Positions 1-9,032 of a stretch of 41,805 nucleotides of DNA are shown piece after piece (the stretch's first letter is position 1; each line of letters starts with the position of its first letter). The notes beneath the pieces were generated by a model that was not told the DNA's origin, searched no databases, and saw only the letters and a program-made list of their open reading frames with translations. Source of the stretch: Bacteroidales bacterium (lineage in GTDB: Bacteria; Bacteroidota; Bacteroidia; Bacteroidales; F082). The stretch spans positions 1 to 41,805 of the forward strand of contig WFNG01000087.1 of assembly GCA_015488735.1 (NCBI GenBank), given 5' to 3'. The position numbers and the translations under genes were made by a program.

Positions 1-147
1 ATCGAAAAAATTCTACCGCAACTTGCTCTCCCGGCGCATGCTGAAGTCATTATCCTCAATCACACCGGCCACATGGGATTCGTGGAAACGCCCACAAAGA
101 CTTTTCCTGCTGTATCGGACTTTTTAAAAAGGTGTTATAAAAAATAA
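1..147 (+). CDS. Alpha/beta hydrolase, C-terminal fragment (5' end outside window)
   Basis: Only the last 48 codons are in the window, read in the first frame and ending at TAA 145-147. The segment NHTGHMGFVE looks like the loop of alpha/beta-hydrolase-fold enzymes that carries the catalytic histidine, which sits near the C-terminus in this fold. A short amphipathic tail (VSDFLKRCYKK) follows, as usual for the last helix. The nucleophile and acid residues lie outside the window, so the substrate cannot be guessed. The next gene starts 95 bases downstream on the same strand. Confidence 0.6.
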   Translation: MEKILPQLALPAHAEVIILNHTGHMGFVETPTKTFPAVSDFLKRCYKK

Positions 148-242
148 AACAGGATTTTTAATGACTAATACGGGTTGTTTTTTATATCCTGTTTGCATTT
201 CTGTATTGAATCCTTTATTTTAGCTAATTAAAAATTTAAATC

Positions 243-1724
243 ATGAATTACGCCCACAGTAAAGTAAAAATTTACCGGCAGAAGCTTTCTTTTTTACCCG
301 ACGAAGGCAGGGTTATAACCAAACTTTTTGGTTTGGATAAAGTGAGGATATACAAGGTGTTCGATAGAATACTAAAACTTCCTGAAAAAGAAAAAGAACG
401 TGTTTTGGAGCAGGTTATCGTCAATTTTGAAAAGCGCCACAAAAAAGTCAAGCGCATTTTTAAAGATAACTTCGACGAAATTATCCAGCATCTTGACATC
501 ACTATTTACAATGACCTTTCACTGGAAAATAAATTACTTATCGGGGCTTATTTTACATTGGAATATTCCATTGAGTCAGCAGCACTGTTCAATCCGTCTA
601 TTGTGCCACATCCTTTCCAAACGCAGGAGGATATAGCCAGCAATAACCTGAAAGTCATCCTCAGTTTCCGGGCTGTAGGCGAAGGACATATGTCTTCAGT
701 AGTATTTCGCAGCGGCATCCTCGACAAAGAAGGGAATATCGAAATGGACGAACTCAGCCACCTTGTGGAAATGGCCAAAATAATCCACTCTGTGGAATAC
801 AGTAAACCGGATTTTATTATGAAGCTTTCGGATATGGGGCATTATGATTCGGTGAAGGCCATTTTTGACGAATTGCTGGATGCTTTTACCAAAGATGAGC
901 TGAATGAAAGTATCCGGCATTTCAAGGAAAAAGGAATGCTTTCCCGGAAAGAGGAATCGGCTATTGATACGCTTTACTGGATTATCCGTTCCAACTACGA
1001 GATTGAATTCGACGATGAATCTGACCTTTCGGAAAGGGCTATTTTCCCACGGTCAACTACCGATATCCGGGCTATTGAGGATGCCCGGTTTGTCGCTTTC
1101 AGTAATGGAGACGGCTCTTATACTTATTTTGCCCCCTATACCGCATATAATGGGATTACCATACTTCCGCAGTTGATTGAAACCAAAGATTTTTATCGGT
1201 TTAAAATCCGTACAATGACCGGCCCGGGTTCCCAAAACAAAGGAATGGCTATGTTCCCACGAAAGATTAATGGTAAATATGCCATGATTTCACGGAACGA
1301 CAATGAGAATTTATATCTCATGTATAGCGATAGCCTGAATTATTGGGAAAAGCCCATACTTATTCGTGAGCCGAAATTTTTCTGGGAATTTATCCAGATT
1401 GGCAACAGCGGCTCGCCAATAAAAACAGAAAAAGGCTGGCTGTTGCTTACCCATGGTGTAGGCCCTGTACGCACTTATTCGCTGGGTGCTATTATGCTCG
1501 ACCTGAAAGATCCTTCTAAAGTAATTGCCGAGCTGAAAGACCCTTTGTTGGTGCCTCAGGAGAAAGAACGAAACGGGTATGTTCCCAATGTGGTATATTC
1601 CTGTGGTGCTTTGTTGCATAACAACTGGATTGTACTTCCGTATGCTGCCTCCGATACCCGTTCGGGGATTGTTAAATTTAAGCTCAAAGAATTGCTGGAA
1701 CAGTTGACACCGGTTAAGGATTAA
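243..1724 (+). CDS. GH130 family mannoside phosphorylase-like protein with long N-terminal extension
   Basis: The C-terminal half (about residues 265-490) has the five-bladed propeller signatures of glycoside hydrolase family 130. These include EDAR at 279-282, where the second residue (D280) is the expected catalytic acid, the SGSPIKTEKGWLLLTHGVG block around 389-407, and PNVVYSCGALL near the end. GH130 enzymes phosphorolyse (some hydrolyse) beta-mannosides and release mannose-1-phosphate. The first ~240 residues are a charged, mostly helical extension absent from the short GH130 type, including the one at 22351 in this window. No signal peptide is seen, so a cytoplasmic location is expected. 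The 1-mannoside partner sugar cannot be deduced. The ATG at 243 follows an AT-rich leader and is the first in-frame start. Confidence 0.8.
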   Translation: MNYAHSKVKIYRQKLSFLPDEGRVITKLFGLDKVRIYKVFDRILKLPEKEKERVLEQVIVNFEKRHKKVKRIFKDNFDEIIQHLDITIYNDLSLENKLLIGAYFTLEYSIESAALFNPSIVPHPFQTQEDIASNNLKVILSFRAVGEGHMSSVVFRSGILDKEGNIEMDELSHLVEMAKIIHSVEYSKPDFIMKLSDMGHYDSVKAIFDELLDAFTKDELNESIRHFKEKGMLSRKEESAIDTLYWIIRSNYEIEFDDESDLSERAIFPRSTTDIRAIEDARFVAFSNGDGSYTYFAPYTAYNGITILPQLIETKDFYRFKIRTMTGPGSQNKGMAMFPRKINGKYAMISRNDNENLYLMYSDSLNYWEKPILIREPKFFWEFIQIGNSGSPIKTEKGWLLLTHGVGPVRTYSLGAIMLDLKDPSKVIAELKDPLLVPQEKERNGYVPNVVYSCGALLHNNWIVLPYAASDTRSGIVKFKLKELLEQLTPVKD

Positions 1725-1753
1725 TTGCATCCGGAATAGAAATTATTATTGAT

Positions 1754-1821
1754 GTTGTTTAAGGTTTAAAAAAGAATTCAACAACAGGTATTTGTAAAAC
1801 AACAAATTAACTTTAAACAAC
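1754..1821. repeat. Inverted repeat in the 3' region of the GH130 gene
   Basis: Arms GTTGTTTAAGGTT (1754-1766) and AACTTTAAACAAC (1809-1821) are complementary at 12 of 13 positions, around a 42-base loop. The arms are AT-rich and not followed by a T-run, so this is not a classical terminator. It could be a 3'-UTR stem or a protein site. Confidence 0.5.
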
Positions 1822-1876
1822 CTGGTTGATTAAAAATCCGCACTACACGGAAAAACAGCCTTGAGGTAGTCATTAT

Positions 1877-1905
1877 AAGACAAACCTCTGCATGGTGTCT
1901 TTTTT
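1877..1905 (+). terminator. Weak intrinsic terminator or leader hairpin before the T9SS NlpC/P60 gene
   Basis: AAGAC (1877-1881) pairs with GTCTT (1897-1901) and ACC (1884-1886) with GGT (1894-1896). Two bulged bases separate the two helices, and a T-run follows to 1905. It may end the GH130 transcript. An upstream GAGGT (1863-1867) can pair instead with ACCTC (1884-1888), so a switch between two structures is possible but unproven. Confidence 0.4.
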
Positions 1906-1928
1906 CATTATTAATAAAACCGACGTAT

Positions 1929-4900
1929 ATGAATAAATTTATTACTACGCTTATTCTTTCTTTGATATTCCAATGGGGTTTTTCACAGGTCCCCGCAAGG
2001 AATTATGTCTCCCCTTTTAATGAGGTTAACGCACTAAACTGGAAAACGCCCAACGGCTTACCCTATGTAAAAAACTTTTCGGGAAATTACAGTGTTGAAG
2101 TTTACAGGCCGATGGGCAAAAGCAGGTATGCTTTTTTGTCCAAATCCCAACAGGCACTTTTGGTTTTTGACATGGCTACCGGACAAAAGGAAAAAACCAT
2201 TTTCCTGCCTTTTACTCCAGTTGACTTTGCCGTTTCACAAGGCCGGTTTTTCGTAGCCGGAATCAGGAATGTTTATGTTCTTGACCGGCAAGGTAAAATT
2301 GCCGAAGAGTGGTATTTTGGTGATAAAATAAGATTTGTAAATAATATGAAGATTGTGGATAATCAGGTATGTCTGATTACATCTGATCAAAGAACATGGA
2401 CTTTTGATAAAACACATACCCATCTCGTTTCTCACGATGGTGTTATTCTCAAAAAAGATTTATACGGAAAAATTATCAAACAGGGAAAACATGAGTTCTC
2501 AATTATCTTCAGCGGAAAGGGAGATGAATCAGTTATAAAAACCATTGATGTAAAAAAGCCTCTGGGCACTATCCGCATAACAGGTATGTCGGGTACACTT
2601 TTGCTGGTGGAAGTGCAAACCATTCAAAATGAAGTTCCTTTGAAAGTAAAACGCGAAATCCGGATATATCAAACCGCTACATCCCGGTTAAACATGGTTT
2701 CTTCCATTACCTTGCCCAACGTGTATTATACTTACATTAAGCACGATGTGGATGTTTCGGATACCAGTATTGAGGTTTTGATAAGTTCTCCTGAAAAAGC
2801 CCGCATATACCAGTTAAAAAATTTTGGAAAAACAAAATCCCAAACACAGATTTATCTGCCTGGCCGTTTGTATGAAAAAACTTATCTCTACAACAATCAT
2901 TTGTTGCCCGCCGGAAATGAGAATGCGCTGAATTTGAAAAATGTGGCGAACACACCCATTACACGCCAAAAAATTATGCAGAATGCAGAACCTTATGCTG
3001 TTTATAAATGGTATTGCCATTCTAATAATATCAGAAACTACGATTGTGGTGGCGTGCACGTAATAACACCCGGATGGGTTACCGTGGGAAACAATATTTC
3101 CATTCCTTATATGTGGGGTGGATTTTCCTCTTTGTCACAATTTGACCAGGGGCTGACAGCTGGCGTTTCTGCTGGCGATAGCTATACCCATGGTAACGGC
3201 TCTGGACCTTCGTGTGCAGTGGGTGTTGATTGTTCCGGGTTTGTTTCGCGGGCATGGGGACTGGGTACAAAATACAGCACCCGGTCTATTCCTGATATTT
3301 CCACACAATATCCTTCCTATGATGATTTGCGGCCGGGCGATGTTGTTAATTACGCCGGTCATCATGTCCGTCTGATTCATACTGTAAACGGAAATGGCTC
3401 CTTTCTTATTATTGAAGCAGCCGGTGGCGGAACTAACTGGCGTGTAGGTTACAACAATTATTCTGTCGCCGATTTTCAGGGAAGATATCTCCCCCGATAT
3501 TACAACGATGTTTTGGAAGGTTCTGTGGACACGGTTGCGCCAACTACCTCTGTTTTGGCCAATAAATGGGAAACGCATGATTTTAAAGTCCGGTTTACAG
3601 ATGATGACAATACAGCGGTACAAAACCGCTTTTATCAGGTTAGCTATTTTGATGGTGCCAACTGGTTTGCCAACATAAATGATGGGTTTTTTAATGATAA
3701 CTTCACATCGGCCCTTTCTCAGCAATGGACAAAAGCAGGGGGTACATGGACAATTGTCAACCATACATTGAACCAGTCGGAGGAAGCTAATTCCAACACG
3801 AATATTTATGCTTCTCTGCATCAAAATGCAGATAAATATTCTTATTTATACCAATGGCGAATGAAAATTGGTGGGGCAGGGACCAACCGCCGGGCAGGGT
3901 TAGTTTTTATGTCGGACAATCCAACACTGACGCAGCGGAACAATGCTTACATGGTTTATTTCAGGGCGGATAACAATACCTGCCAAATCTACAAATCCGA
4001 AAACAACAGCATTTCTATAAAAACCAGCGATGCCTGTACAGTAAATGCAAATGAGTGGTTCGATGTCAAAGTGATTTTTAACTCTGCTACAGGTGAAATC
4101 GATGTTTATAAAAACGATAAACTGGTCTCTGTTTGGGTAGATGCCATTCCGCTAATGAATGGAAACAGCATCTCGCTTCGCACCGGAAATGCTTATGTAT
4201 CATACGATAATATAAAGGTTTATCATTCGCGTGCTGCTTCTGCACCGGTTACGGTTGGCGCAAATAGGGATGTCCCTTTTCAAAATTTTTCCCCAAATCA
4301 ACCGGCCTGTTTAATAATGTCTGTTGTTACAGATGCTATGCATAATTTGTCTGCGACGGATTCGGTATTTGTAAACATCGACTGGACGAAGCCTTCTGCT
4401 TTTACCGTGAACGATGGATCAGGAACAGATATTGACTCAACCCATGATGTAACCCGGTTTTCTGCCAACTGGACGCCATCTGCAGATGCCAACTCGGGAA
4501 TAGCAGCCTATTTTTGCTGTGTGGGTACGTCACCCGGCAGCAACAATGTGCTTCCCTGGTTTAATAACGGCCAGGCCACCCGGTTTACAAAAACGAACCT
4601 GTCGCTTGTTCCGGGCAACACCTGTTACGTTGCAGTTACAGCCGTGAACGCGGCAGGACTTACCTCTGATACCATTGTCTCCGATGGTATTCTGATTCTT
4701 AAACCTACCGGGATCTCTCCAAACGGAAATCGCCCGCGGGTTATTAGTGTTTATCCCGTTCCGGCGAAAGATATGCTCTGGATAAAATCCACCCTGGCGG
4801 TATCCGGTCAGCCCGGGATTTATACATTATCAGGCAGGCAGGTTCGGGTTGTCATTTCGAAGATGGCAGATGACCTTTGGAAAATTAACCTCAAAACGGT

Positions 4901-4976
4901 CTCTCGTGGTATTTACTTTGTCAGGATTAAAACGGATACAGGATATTTCACCCGGAAGTTTATAGTGATACGGTAA
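1929..4976 (+). CDS. T9SS-exported multidomain NlpC/P60-like cysteine peptidase
   Basis: The 1015-residue protein starts with a clear signal peptide (residues 1-20, ending WGFSQ). A beta-rich, probably propeller-like region of about 40-330 follows. The next block, about 390-525, has YMWGG at 394-398, VDCSGFV with C435 as the likely nucleophile, RPGDVV at 468-473 and H478/H479. This is the NlpC/P60 pattern of peptidases that cut peptidoglycan stem peptides at gamma-D-Glu bonds. Residues ~585-770 look like a jelly-roll (LamG-like) binding domain and ~800-920 like an FN3-type module. The C-terminus (~935-1015: VYPVPAKD, GIYTLSGRQV, GIYFVRI) is a type A T9SS sorting signal. It should act outside the cell or on its surface. 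The peptidase inserts an unusually long loop between WGG and the cysteine. Exact substrate is unknown. Confidence 0.82.
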   Translation: MNKFITTLILSLIFQWGFSQVPARNYVSPFNEVNALNWKTPNGLPYVKNFSGNYSVEVYRPMGKSRYAFLSKSQQALLVFDMATGQKEKTIFLPFTPVDFAVSQGRFFVAGIRNVYVLDRQGKIAEEWYFGDKIRFVNNMKIVDNQVCLITSDQRTWTFDKTHTHLVSHDGVILKKDLYGKIIKQGKHEFSIIFSGKGDESVIKTIDVKKPLGTIRITGMSGTLLLVEVQTIQNEVPLKVKREIRIYQTATSRLNMVSSITLPNVYYTYIKHDVDVSDTSIEVLISSPEKARIYQLKNFGKTKSQTQIYLPGRLYEKTYLYNNHLLPAGNENALNLKNVANTPITRQKIMQNAEPYAVYKWYCHSNNIRNYDCGGVHVITPGWVTVGNNISIPYMWGGFSSLSQFDQGLTAGVSAGDSYTHGNGSGPSCAVGVDCSGFVSRAWGLGTKYSTRSIPDISTQYPSYDDLRPGDVVNYAGHHVRLIHTVNGNGSFLIIEAAGGGTNWRVGYNNYSVADFQGRYLPRYYNDVLEGSVDTVAPTTSVLANKWETHDFKVRFTDDDNTAVQNRFYQVSYFDGANWFANINDGFFNDNFTSALSQQWTKAGGTWTIVNHTLNQSEEANSNTNIYASLHQNADKYSYLYQWRMKIGGAGTNRRAGLVFMSDNPTLTQRNNAYMVYFRADNNTCQIYKSENNSISIKTSDACTVNANEWFDVKVIFNSATGEIDVYKNDKLVSVWVDAIPLMNGNSISLRTGNAYVSYDNIKVYHSRAASAPVTVGANRDVPFQNFSPNQPACLIMSVVTDAMHNLSATDSVFVNIDWTKPSAFTVNDGSGTDIDSTHDVTRFSANWTPSADANSGIAAYFCCVGTSPGSNNVLPWFNNGQATRFTKTNLSLVPGNTCYVAVTAVNAAGLTSDTIVSDGILILKPTGISPNGNRPRVISVYPVPAKDMLWIKSTLAVSGQPGIYTLSGRQVRVVISKMADDLWKINLKTVSRGIYFVRIKTDTGYFTRKFIVIR

Positions 4977-5147
4977 TTCTGTTCCTGTAGTTGGAGTACT
5001 GAAGCTGTTAATTTTTTCATGATTAAGGCAAAAATTGTGAAATTATTATAATCAGAAAAACAAGGCTGGGATATTCATTACTTTTACGCTTAATAATTCG
5101 TTACAACCCCTTAATCAGAGGGAGTACGAAAAGAAATCAAATAAATT

Positions 5148-6260
5148 ATGGAAAATACAGTCATTACCGAAGTTGATATCATAAAGTTGAATCTCCCTTA
5201 TAAGGAGCCTTTTGTAATTTCCCTTGGTGTTATCGAAAGTGCCACAAATATAGTTGTTAAAATACACACAAACAGTGAATTAACAGGGATGGGAGAGTGT
5301 GCTCCCTTTGTAACCATTGTGGGAGAAACACAGGAAACAGTTTTTGAATTATCAAAACAGGTTGCCAAATTACTGAAAGGGAAAAATCCCTTTGCCATTG
5401 AAGAAAGGCTGGCCGAAATTGACCGTGCTGTGGCGGGGAATTATACCATGAAAAGTGCTTTCGATATGGCACTTTACGATTTGCTGGCTAAAAAGGCGGG
5501 CTTACCATTATATCAACTTCTGGGTGGTACCAACAACCGTGAAATTATTACCGACATGACCATTAGCATTGGTTCTCCGGAGAAAGTAGCCCAAGACGCC
5601 CTGGCTTTTAAAAAAGCCGGTTTTCCGGCAATAAAAGTAAAACTTGGGACTACGCCAAAGGCCGATGTAGCCCGGATAAAGGCTATCCGCGAAGTAGTTG
5701 GATTTGATTATCCTATCCGGATTGATGCCAACCAGGGATGGAATACGGTAACGGCCATAAATACGCTGCAGGCTTTGTCAAAATACAATATCGAACATTG
5801 CGAAGAGCCGGTACCAAAATGGAATAACCGTGAGATGGCAAAGGTTAGGGAAAATAGTCCTATCCCCATCATGGCCGATGAATCTGTCTTTGACCATCAC
5901 GATGCTTTCCGGCTGGCGGCCATGGGTGCCTGCGATTATTTTAACATTAAGTTTTCCAAATCGGGAGGCATTTACAATGCGTTAAAAATTAATGCAATAG
6001 CTGAATCTGCAGGGATTAAATGCCAGGTGGGATGTATGTCTGAATCCCGCTTTGCACTGACGGCTCTTATGCATTTTGTACTGGCCTGTAAAAATGTAGT
6101 TCATTACGATATGGATTCTTCCTTAATGTTGGATGCAGATCCGGTAACAGGCGGTATTCAATACCAGGGAAAAGGCAAATGGATATTGGAAGATGCCATT
6201 GGTATCGGAGCGGGTTTTAATGAAGAATTTTTGAAAAGTATGGAAAGTGTTACCGTTTAA
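5148..6260 (+). CDS. Dipeptide epimerase (L-Ala-D/L-Glu epimerase type), cytoplasmic
   Basis: This 370-residue enolase-superfamily protein has the muconate-lactonising subgroup residues: KVK at 163-165 (catalytic lysine), DANQGW with metal ligand D193, EEP with E219, ADES with D244, and the second catalytic lysine K268. D321 and D323 form the DxD pair that in L-Ala-D/L-Glu epimerases holds the dipeptide amino group. The reaction epimerises L-Ala-D-Glu from murein to L-Ala-L-Glu, which ordinary peptidases can cut. There is no leader, so it is cytoplasmic, unlike the second copy at 16795. A near-consensus -7 element TACTTTTA lies at 5079-5086. The PLP enzyme at 6277 begins 16 bases after the stop, so the two are probably co-transcribed. 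The dipeptide specificity could differ from Ala-Glu. Confidence 0.88.
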   Translation: MENTVITEVDIIKLNLPYKEPFVISLGVIESATNIVVKIHTNSELTGMGECAPFVTIVGETQETVFELSKQVAKLLKGKNPFAIEERLAEIDRAVAGNYTMKSAFDMALYDLLAKKAGLPLYQLLGGTNNREIITDMTISIGSPEKVAQDALAFKKAGFPAIKVKLGTTPKADVARIKAIREVVGFDYPIRIDANQGWNTVTAINTLQALSKYNIEHCEEPVPKWNNREMAKVRENSPIPIMADESVFDHHDAFRLAAMGACDYFNIKFSKSGGIYNALKINAIAESAGIKCQVGCMSESRFALTALMHFVLACKNVVHYDMDSSLMLDADPVTGGIQYQGKGKWILEDAIGIGAGFNEEFLKSMESVTV

Positions 6261-6276
6261 CCAATCAATCATTACA

Positions 6277-7404
6277 ATGGAAAACTCAGAACCAGTGAAT
6301 AGTACTCTTCCATACATAATGGAAAGTAAATTAAGGCCGGTAACCACCATCAACGGCAAAGATTATCTCTATTTTGCCGGTACCGGATATTTTCAGCTTC
6401 AATCGCATTCCGATCTTATAGATGCTGCGGTGGATGCCATTCGGAAATATGGTATTGGCAGTGCTACTTCGCGCACTATTAACGGAACAACCCCGTTGAT
6501 TATAAAACTTGAAAACAAAATCTCCGAATTTTTCCAAACCGAAGATGCCGCTTATCTTCCTTCGGGATACCTGAGTAATATGGCAGGTTTTCAGGCACTG
6601 GATACGTTGGGGCTTTACGATGTTATTTTTATCGATGAAAGTTCACATTATTCAAATGTTAGCGGTGCTTTTGCTACAGGGAAAAAGGTAGTGAAGTTTA
6701 GGCATTTGGATGTTCATGACTTACAAGAGAAAATAAAAATGCATTTGAATAAGGGTAAAAAGCCGCTTATTGCTTCTGATGGCCTATTTCCTATCTGGGC
6801 AGAAATTCCACCTGTACCGGAATATTTGAAAGTTGCTGAAAGATATGATGGCATTGTTTGGATGGATGATGCGCATGGTGTTGGCATATTGGGGGAAAAC
6901 GGCAGGGGTGTTTATGATTTTTATCAGTTGAAATCGGACAGATTATTTATGGGCGCTACTTTGTCAAAAGCTTTCGGTGCTTATGGCGGTTTTATTGCCG
7001 GCAATGCGTCCTTTATTAAAGTGGTAAAATCCGGCAATGTGATGACTGGCACCAGCTCTCCATCCAGTGCTATGGTGGGGGCGGCTTTGCGGGGGCTGGA
7101 GATTGTGAAAAACAATTCCGAATTACTTAAAAGGTTACGAGACAATGCACGATACCTGAAGGCCAAATTGAAAAATGCAGGCGTTACTGTCGATGATAAT
7201 TATCTTCCAATTGTAACTTTCGCAACAGGAAACAGCGATAAAATGCAAAATATTCAGCGGTTACTCATGGAGGAAGGTATTTATATTCAGTTTGTGAAGT
7301 ATGTTGGCTCCGGCGCAGATGGTGTGTTACGCATGGTGCTGTCTTCGGAACATACAAAAGAAGAAATTGATTTTTTGGTTGCTTCCCTGATCAAATTGAT
7401 TTAA
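6277..7404 (+). CDS. Alpha-oxoamine synthase family PLP enzyme (AONS/KBL-like), substrate unknown
   Basis: Fold type I PLP enzyme of 375 residues from the ATG at 6277. A GTG at 6247 in the same frame would overlap the epimerase and is less likely. Visible family residues are SGYLSN at 96-101, H124 (ring-stacking histidine), SDG at 168, DDAHG with D198 and H200, and the Schiff-base lysine K231 in TLSKAFGAYGG. Members condense an amino acid with an acyl-CoA and lose CO2: 8-amino-7-oxononanoate synthase, 2-amino-3-ketobutyrate ligase, serine palmitoyltransferase. No biotin genes are nearby, so a role in biotin synthesis is not supported. Close linkage to a dipeptide epimerase suggests use of an amino acid freed from murein dipeptide, perhaps alanine. 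That is inference only. Confidence 0.78.
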   Translation: MENSEPVNSTLPYIMESKLRPVTTINGKDYLYFAGTGYFQLQSHSDLIDAAVDAIRKYGIGSATSRTINGTTPLIIKLENKISEFFQTEDAAYLPSGYLSNMAGFQALDTLGLYDVIFIDESSHYSNVSGAFATGKKVVKFRHLDVHDLQEKIKMHLNKGKKPLIASDGLFPIWAEIPPVPEYLKVAERYDGIVWMDDAHGVGILGENGRGVYDFYQLKSDRLFMGATLSKAFGAYGGFIAGNASFIKVVKSGNVMTGTSSPSSAMVGAALRGLEIVKNNSELLKRLRDNARYLKAKLKNAGVTVDDNYLPIVTFATGNSDKMQNIQRLLMEEGIYIQFVKYVGSGADGVLRMVLSSEHTKEEIDFLVASLIKLI

Positions 7405-7420
7405 AAAAACCAGTGGAGCA

Positions 7421-8902
7421 TCAATGCATAATGTATCCTAAAATTAAATACAAAACAGCTGTAATTCCCCCGATAAACAATGCATAAGGCAACTGTGTGC
7501 GCACATGGTCTATGTGGTCGGATGCCGATGCCATGGAAGAAATGATGGTGGTGTCTGAAATGGGAGAACAATGATCGCCGAATACGCCACCACCGATTGT
7601 TGCTGCCACAACGAGATAAAGATTGGCACCTTGTGCGTGGGCCATGGGAATAGAAATAGCCATCATGATAGCAAATGTACCCCAGGATGTTCCCGTGGAA
7701 AAAGCAATAAAAGCACTAATGACAAACAAAATAAACGGCAACAGCTGTGGCGAGAGCCAGGCTTTGGTTTGGGCGGCCACATAAACACCGGTTCCCAGTT
7801 TGTTGCTCACATCGCTTATGGAAAAAGCCAGCAACATCAGCAAAGCCAAAGGCATCATTTCACTGATTCCTTTCAGTGTCAGTTCTATCATTTCTTTGGT
7901 TTTCATTATCTTTTGGCTGCGGTACAGAAACATAGCCACAAGGATAGAAGTAATAACCGAATAAAGTACGGCAGAAGAACCCGAACCCGAACCTATAGCC
8001 TGGATAACGTAATCGACCCAACCGGTTGTATTTTCCACGGCTCCGTAACCGGTATAAAACAGATAAACAGGCATCATCATAACCATTGTCAGGATAGGAA
8101 TGTACATGTTGTAAGCCCTCAGTTTAATGTCTGGCTTTGATTCGAGCGAGGTGATGGTGTCTGAGACCAGAGGATGTGCATTGTCGTTTAGCAGTTTACC
8201 GGTGTCCCGTGTTCTTTTTTCAGCTTTGGCCATGGCACCAAAATCCTTTTTGGAGACAATAATGAAAAATACCAGCAGGATAGTCAAAATGGGATAAAAA
8301 TCATAAATCATGGCATTGCCCAAAACCATCATGGGATTTTTGATGCCTTGTGTGAGTAACAGTCCCATGATAAAAGCCCCCCACGCATTAAACGGAATCA
8401 AGATGGAAGAAGGGGCCGATGTTGAGTCGGCGATGTAGGCTAGTTTTTCTCGCGGGATTTTAAGCTTATCGAACAAAGGCCGGTAGAGCGTGCCTACCGT
8501 TAGCGCGCTTATACTTGTTTCCACAAAAAGCAACACGCCAGTAGCCATGGCCAGCAATTGCACAAATTTCCGGCTTTTAATATTTTGTTTGCTTTCCACG
8601 CGCTTTATAAACCGGCTAATGCTTATCATAAAACCATCCACACCGCCCGAATACTGAATAAACAACAGCAATGCGCCTACCAAAGCACTAAACATAATGG
8701 TACGGGTGTTGCCAGGTGATTTAAAAACATTTACCAGAGCATCGATAGTGGCAAAAGTTCCCGTAGCTACATTCCAGCCATTGATGATTACCCAGCCCAG
8801 CCATGTTCCGAAGATTAGCGATACATAAACCTGTTTTGTCTTCAGCGCAAGGATAATGGCTAATATTGGCGGAAGAATGGAAAGAATTCCGTAATCGTGC
8901 AT
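7421..8902 (-). CDS. NhaC-family Na+/H+ antiporter-like transporter
   Basis: A 493-residue integral membrane protein with about 11-12 hydrophobic segments. It carries family signatures FSTGTSWGTFAIMM and GDHCSPISDTTIISSM in the C-terminal third. NhaC-type carriers exchange Na+ and H+. The superfamily also includes malate/lactate exchange (MleN) and LysW, a carrier predicted to move lysine in Firmicutes, so an organic substrate is possible here. The gene converges with the PLP enzyme gene, with 16 bases between the stops, and is divergent from dacB across 277 bases. The start MHDYGILSILPP leads directly into the first membrane segment. Location among murein-peptide genes makes an amino acid or dipeptide substrate worth testing. 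Confidence 0.85.
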   Translation of the reverse strand: MHDYGILSILPPILAIILALKTKQVYVSLIFGTWLGWVIINGWNVATGTFATIDALVNVFKSPGNTRTIMFSALVGALLLFIQYSGGVDGFMISISRFIKRVESKQNIKSRKFVQLLAMATGVLLFVETSISALTVGTLYRPLFDKLKIPREKLAYIADSTSAPSSILIPFNAWGAFIMGLLLTQGIKNPMMVLGNAMIYDFYPILTILLVFFIIVSKKDFGAMAKAEKRTRDTGKLLNDNAHPLVSDTITSLESKPDIKLRAYNMYIPILTMVMMMPVYLFYTGYGAVENTTGWVDYVIQAIGSGSGSSAVLYSVITSILVAMFLYRSQKIMKTKEMIELTLKGISEMMPLALLMLLAFSISDVSNKLGTGVYVAAQTKAWLSPQLLPFILFVISAFIAFSTGTSWGTFAIMMAISIPMAHAQGANLYLVVAATIGGGVFGDHCSPISDTTIISSMASASDHIDHVRTQLPYALFIGGITAVLYLILGYIMH

Positions 8903-9032
8903 GCCTGACTATTTAAAGGTAATTTAAAACAATATTAAAATCCAAAAGATGATGAAATAGCTCTTTTCAACCGGGATGTTCTGGTGTTTGCTTTTCTAAG
9001 CCGCTGCTATTAAACGGTTTTCATCTTTAAGG

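Noticed and set aside
3135-3824. 229-codon open frame on the minus strand inside the NlpC/P60 gene
   Set aside because: Antisense to the catalytic domain with clear NlpC/P60 motifs; composition is that of a shadow frame.
6277-7404. Assignment as BioF (biotin pathway)
   Set aside because: Family motifs fit, but no bioA, bioB, bioC or bioD gene is in the window and the gene is tied to a dipeptide epimerase, so the narrower name is not justified.
7571-8140. 189-codon open frame antisense to the NhaC gene
   Set aside because: Very rich in Gln, His and Asn as expected for the complement of a membrane-protein gene; no domain.
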